A stretch of 16,004 bases of DNA from positions 1 to 16,004 of the forward strand of contig BNVB01000057.1 of the NCBI GenBank assembly GCA_025997795.1, given 5' to 3'. Numbering within the stretch: the first letter of the stretch is position 1; every line of letters starts with the position of its first letter. The stretch comes from Spirochaetia bacterium. Lineage in GTDB: Bacteria; Spirochaetota; Spirochaetia; Treponematales; Breznakiellaceae. The translations under genes were made by a program, and so were the position numbers. The notes beneath the pieces were generated by a model. That model ran no database searches, was not told the DNA's origin, and saw only the letters and a list, made by a program, of their open reading frames with translations. Below are positions 12,984 to 16,004 of this stretch, piece by piece.

Positions 12984-13687
12984 ACACCCGCAAAAAGATA
13001 CTCGTCATTGATGATGAAATCATAAATCTTGAATTCTTTGAGGTTATGCTTTCCAAGCTTGGTTTTGAGGTAGAAAAAGCAGGGGATGGCGAGGACGGCC
13101 TGGCAAAGGCAAAAAAATTCTTTCCCGACCTTATCATTTTGGACAATATTATGCCCAAACTGTCGGGCTGGGAATTGACCAGGATCATAAAAGCGGATGA
13201 GCGCTTAAAGGAAATTCCCATCATCATGCTTTCTGCCCTGGACGATGTAAAAGACAAGGTTGAAGGTTTTGAACTGGGGGTGGACGACTATATCACCAAA
13301 CCCTTTAACTTTTCCGAGGTATTGGCCCGGATTAGGGCGGTATTGAAAAACCGGGAACTCTTTGCCCAGATAGTAGCCCGGGAATCCAGGCTTTCCCTGG
13401 CGGAAGAATTGAACAGCGACATGAAGGCCAATGTGGCGGAATTTATACAAAGTATGGAGGATCTTGATAAAACCATCGGCAAGGTCAAATCCAAAGCATT
13501 AACGCCGGAACTGGCGGAGCTCCTTGACGAGGTAAAAAAGGAAAATCAAAAGGTCCGGAAGAGTATAACAAATCTTAATGCCCGGATCGAAAAAACCATG
13601 GCCGAGTGGGAGAACTTGAAAAAAAATGAAATAGGCCTTACTATATTGGAAAAACAGATTCGCCGGTCAGTACAGGAACAGGAATGA
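12980..13687 (+). CDS. Receiver-domain response regulator with C-terminal coiled coil
   Basis: 235 residues, ATG 12980 overlapping the lnt stop, with AAGGA at 12971-12975. An earlier in-frame start inside lnt is unlikely. Residues 5-122 are a complete receiver domain: acidic pair Asp11-Asp12, phospho-acceptor Asp55 (LIILDNIMP), MLSALDD with the switch Ser, and DDYITKPF with the conserved Lys. Instead of a DNA-binding or enzymatic output domain there is a long charged helical region (about 125-235; EELNSDMKANVAEFIQSMED, DEVKKENQKVRKSITNLNAR), probably a coiled coil for protein partners. No histidine kinase is nearby. The ATGA overlap with the bactofilin gene suggests the two act together in envelope or shape control, which is inference. 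Confidence 0.88.
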   Translation: MNTRKKILVIDDEIINLEFFEVMLSKLGFEVEKAGDGEDGLAKAKKFFPDLIILDNIMPKLSGWELTRIIKADERLKEIPIIMLSALDDVKDKVEGFELGVDDYITKPFNFSEVLARIRAVLKNRELFAQIVARESRLSLAEELNSDMKANVAEFIQSMEDLDKTIGKVKSKALTPELAELLDEVKKENQKVRKSITNLNARIEKTMAEWENLKKNEIGLTILEKQIRRSVQEQE

Positions 13688-14100
13688 AGCAGGGAAAAAA
13701 GGGAACAAAGGTAATCGTACTGGGCAATACGGTCAGTATGGATGGTTTTTTGAGGTTTAAGGATACGCTTTGTATCCAGGGAAAATTCAAGGGTACCATA
13801 GAAGCCACCGGAGCGCTGGTGGTGGACAAGGGAGCCATGGTAGACGCAGACCATATTTCGGTTACCACCCTAACAGTTTATGGCGCAGTAAGCGGTCAGG
13901 TTAGGGCGGTGGACAAAATTGACCTGCTCAGCGGTTCCCAGCTTAGAGGAGATATAAGCGCTTCCCGGCTGCGTATTGCCGACGGTGTCCTTTTTGAAGG
14001 ACAATGCAGCATGACCGGAACAGAACGGGAAGTGGAGATTTTTTCCCGGTCTACGGCGGAAATCCGGTCGAATCTGCAAAGATCCTATGGTAAAATCTGA
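13684..14100 (+). CDS. Bactofilin (polymer-forming cytoskeletal protein)
   Basis: 138 residues of the bactofilin (DUF583) beta-helix: repeats rich in Gly and Val such as GFLRFKDTLCIQGKFKGTIE, then ATGALVVDKGAMVDADHISV and TVYGAVSGQVRAVDKIDLLS, with G-x-I/V spacing that forms triangular coils. Bactofilins polymerise without nucleotide into filaments that position wall enzymes and shape the cell. The start overlaps the receiver-protein stop by 4 bases. Short N- and C-terminal tails without a membrane segment suggest a soluble subunit. In spirochaetes bactofilins are linked to cell shape; here the partner could be the upstream receiver protein. Confidence 0.92.
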   Translation: MKQGKKGTKVIVLGNTVSMDGFLRFKDTLCIQGKFKGTIEATGALVVDKGAMVDADHISVTTLTVYGAVSGQVRAVDKIDLLSGSQLRGDISASRLRIADGVLFEGQCSMTGTEREVEIFSRSTAEIRSNLQRSYGKI

Positions 14101-14111
14101 ATCAGGCGCTT

Positions 14112-14630
14112 GTGGATAATCCCGCCGGGATTCCAAAAAGCGGACAGAATCCAGCCGAAAAGCTGATTTGTTTGCTGCGGGAACATTCAATGGTTCTTGC
14201 GGGGGCCGAATCCTGCACGGCAGGGCTGGGGGCAGATCTTCTGGGCCGGGTAAGCGGGGCTTCGGAATGTTTTTGGGGTTCCTTTGTATGTTATACCCCC
14301 CAGGCAAAAACAGCGATGCTGGGAGTAAGCAAAGAAACCCTAACCCGTTATGGACTGGTCAGCGGAGAAACCGCCAGGGCCATGGCGGCGGGGGCCCTGG
14401 AAAAAAGCGGCGCCGATGCGGCTTTTTCCGTTACGGGCCTTGCGGGTCCCAATGGGGACGGCTCTTCCGTCCCCGTGGGAACCGTGTGGATTGGGACAGC
14501 CCTAAAAAGCGGCGTAACAGCGGAAAAACAGTTTTGTTTTTCCGGCGGTCGGAACGAGGTACGCCGCCAGGCGGCGCAGAAAGCGCTGGAACAAATTCAT
14601 CAGGCAGTAATTGATTGGATCACACTTTAA
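14112..14630 (+). CDS. CinA C-terminal-type nicotinamide-nucleotide amidase
   Basis: 172 residues, the stand-alone CinA C-terminal (PncC) fold that hydrolyses nicotinamide mononucleotide to nicotinate mononucleotide in NAD salvage. Visible motifs: GAESCTAGLGADLLG (31-45), the catalytic-site strand SFVCYTPQAK, GLVSGETARAMAAGA and VTGLAGPNGDGSSVPVGTVW. The N-terminal MoCo-type domain of full CinA is absent. GTG at 14112 is chosen as the only reasonable start after the bactofilin stop (11 bases before); the ribosome binding site is weak, as expected for coupled translation. It lies in the same apparent operon as bactofilin and rho. Family call is strong; activity not shown. Confidence 0.9.
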   Translation: MDNPAGIPKSGQNPAEKLICLLREHSMVLAGAESCTAGLGADLLGRVSGASECFWGSFVCYTPQAKTAMLGVSKETLTRYGLVSGETARAMAAGALEKSGADAAFSVTGLAGPNGDGSSVPVGTVWIGTALKSGVTAEKQFCFSGGRNEVRRQAAQKALEQIHQAVIDWITL

Positions 14631-14674
14631 TAGTGATTACATAGATACGGAAAACCATTAACAGGAGATAGGCT

Positions 14675-15985
14675 ATGCCCTATGTAAGGAAAACCCGTAC
14701 CCTGAAAACCGAAGGACAAAACGGGCCGGAACAGGATGAATATCCGCGGAATGACGATGCAAACGGCAGGGTAGTGGTCCGAACCAAACCCAGGCGGGTT
14801 TTGCGGGGAGAAACCATGGAAACAGGAGGGGATTCACCGGGTAACGAATCATCCGGCGGCGAATCACCGGGTAACGAGGCTTCCGGCCCTTCCCTGAGCG
14901 GAAACGGCGCCGGGAACACCGCCGGGAATGGTACCGGGAACGTTCCCGGTTCAGGAACTACTCCTGCGCCGGTTTTTCAGAACGGGTTTATGCCCAAACT
15001 TCCTTCCATGCCGGATATCTACGGCAAACCAGAACCCAGGAACGACGACGGCGGCAAACCCCGGCTTTCTATTAATGAGCTTATCCGGCTTAATATGGTT
15101 GATCTGCGGGAGCTGGCCGCATCGTACAATATTACCCATGAAGACATGATGACCCTAAAAAAACAGGAGATCATCTTTTCCATATTAAAGGCCCATACCG
15201 AACGGGGGGGCATAATCTATGCCTACGGTTCTTTGGAAATTCTGCCCGATGGTTACGGTTTCCTCCGGAGCCCCCAGAATTCGTACCTGCCCGGTCCCGA
15301 TGATATTTATATCAGTATCAGCCAGGTACGGCTTTTTGCCCTAAAAACCGGCGATACGGTCTATGGGCAAATTCGCAGCCCCAGGGAAGGGGAGCGGTTT
15401 TTTGCCATGCTCCGGGTAGAAACGGTAAACTACGACGACCCCACGGTGGCCCAGAACCGTATTCCCTTTGATAACCTTACCCCCCTCTACCCCAACGAAA
15501 AACTCGATCTGGAAACGGTAACCGAGGGGGTAAGTGAACGGATCATCAATCTGTTTTGTCCCATCGGCAAGGGTCAGCGGGCCATTATCGTGGCCCCTCC
15601 CCGGACGGGAAAAACGATCATGATGCAAAAAATAGCCAATGCCATTACCCAGAACCATCCGGAAGTATACCTCATCGTGCTTCTTATCGACGAACGGCCC
15701 GAGGAAGTAACCGACATGGAACGGACCGTCCGGGCGGAGGTAATTTCTTCTACCTTTGACGAACAGGCCAGCCGCCATGTGCAGGTAACAGAAATGGTCC
15801 TGGAAAAGGCAAAACGCCTGGTGGAACACAAAAAAGATGTAGTAATCCTGCTTGATTCCATTACCCGGCTGGCCCGGGCGTATAACCAGACCGTTCCCGC
15901 CTCGGGCAAAATCCTTTCCGGCGGCGTGGACTCCAACGCCCTCCACAAACCTAAGCGCTTTTTTGGCGCTGCCAGTATTCATTGA
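14675..15985 (+). CDS. rho: Transcription termination factor Rho (3' end missing or disrupted)
   Basis: 436 residues before a stop. Starts at ATG 14675 with AGGAG seven bases before. Residues about 1-125 are a disordered basic/Gly-Asn-Ser extension. The Rho N-terminal domain and RNA-binding cold-shock fold (LSINELIRLNMVDLRELAAS, GSLEILPDGYGFLRSPQNSY) follow, then the hexameric ATPase with Walker A APPRTGKT (307-314), the acidic motif DERPEEVTDMER, STFDEQASRHVQ and Walker B VVILLDSITRLARAYN. The Q-loop SGGVDSNALHKPKRFFGAA is reached, after which conserved RN-(I/V)-EEGGSLT is lost and TGA comes at 15983-15985. Roughly the last 125 residues, including the R-loop, are absent. Rho is usually essential or highly conserved, so an error near the sequence edge is likely. 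Confidence 0.9.
   Translation: MPYVRKTRTLKTEGQNGPEQDEYPRNDDANGRVVVRTKPRRVLRGETMETGGDSPGNESSGGESPGNEASGPSLSGNGAGNTAGNGTGNVPGSGTTPAPVFQNGFMPKLPSMPDIYGKPEPRNDDGGKPRLSINELIRLNMVDLRELAASYNITHEDMMTLKKQEIIFSILKAHTERGGIIYAYGSLEILPDGYGFLRSPQNSYLPGPDDIYISISQVRLFALKTGDTVYGQIRSPREGERFFAMLRVETVNYDDPTVAQNRIPFDNLTPLYPNEKLDLETVTEGVSERIINLFCPIGKGQRAIIVAPPRTGKTIMMQKIANAITQNHPEVYLIVLLIDERPEEVTDMERTVRAEVISSTFDEQASRHVQVTEMVLEKAKRLVEHKKDVVILLDSITRLARAYNQTVPASGKILSGGVDSNALHKPKRFFGAASIH
14831..14890 (+). repeat. 30-bp duplication in the rho N-terminal linker
   Basis: Two imperfect copies spaced 30 bases apart share TCACCGGGTAACGA (14834 and 14864) and encode SPGNESSGGE and SPGNEASGPS. Confidence 0.7.
14933..14950. 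repeat. 18-bp perfect palindrome in the rho linker
   Basis: ACCGGGAAC is followed directly by its reverse complement GTTCCCGGT. It encodes part of the Gly/Asn-rich extension of Rho. Confidence 0.8.
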
Positions 15986-16004
15986 CTGCAGGAATGCTTC
16001 ATTA

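Noticed and set aside
14168..14614. 148-codon open frame overlapping the cinA-like gene in another frame
   Set aside because: The composition (Gly/Arg-rich) is that of an off-frame shadow, and the PncC motifs are all in the frame of 14112.
15976..16004. Intein or intron insertion interrupting rho
   Set aside because: No intein-type Cys/Ser start block or group II GTGYG end is visible, and only 29 bases are available; edge sequence error is simpler.

Overview
The window looks like a spirochaete chromosome, most likely Treponema. It has moderately high G+C, a gene for the periplasmic flagellar sheath protein FlaA, and the order amidase - GerMN-like protein - FlaA ... S20 - HU - Lnt ... Rho, which I recall (unchecked) as close to the Treponema pallidum TP0247-TP0254 region. 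Termite-gut or other free-living/commensal treponemes are a reasonable guess, but the species cannot be fixed by eye.

Layout: (1) 1-4131, cell envelope and motility: the 3' part of an ATP-grasp enzyme gene, an N-acetylmuramoyl-L-alanine amidase (ATGA overlap), a small membrane-anchored GerMN-like protein, then flaA with its own promoter and a strong terminator. (2) 4143-6181: a (p)ppGpp synthetase-like protein fused to TPR repeats, and a small beta-barrel outer-membrane protein with promoter and terminator. (3) 6182-7209, the accessory pocket: a promoter, a cluster of hairpin repeats, tRNA-Glu(TTC), and the remains of two toxin-antitoxin modules in which both antitoxin-like genes are intact and both toxin genes are deleted. 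(4) 7226-9797: a JAB/JAMM domain joined to a DinG/XPD-type iron-sulfur helicase, split by a one-base frameshift in a run of seven G. (5) 9789-10217, minus strand: an IscR-like Rrf2 regulator, divergent from a 56-residue zinc-ribbon-like protein gene. (6) 10642-16004: rpsT (TTG start, structured leader), then an apparent run of tightly spaced genes: HU, lnt, a receiver-domain protein with coiled coil, a bactofilin, CinA/PncC-like amidase, and rho. rho stops early just before the window end.

The most unusual signals are: the repeat cluster lying between a good promoter and the tRNA, whose two hairpins differ by paired (compensatory) changes; the two independently broken toxins beside intact antitoxins; the G7 frameshift in the JAB-helicase; a stringent-response synthetase carrying TPRs that starts 11 bases after a terminator; and palindrome-rich, Gly/Asn/Pro/Ser-rich linkers inserted into several otherwise conserved genes (ATP-grasp, DinG, Lnt, Rho). 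No CRISPR array, prophage or insertion sequence was seen.
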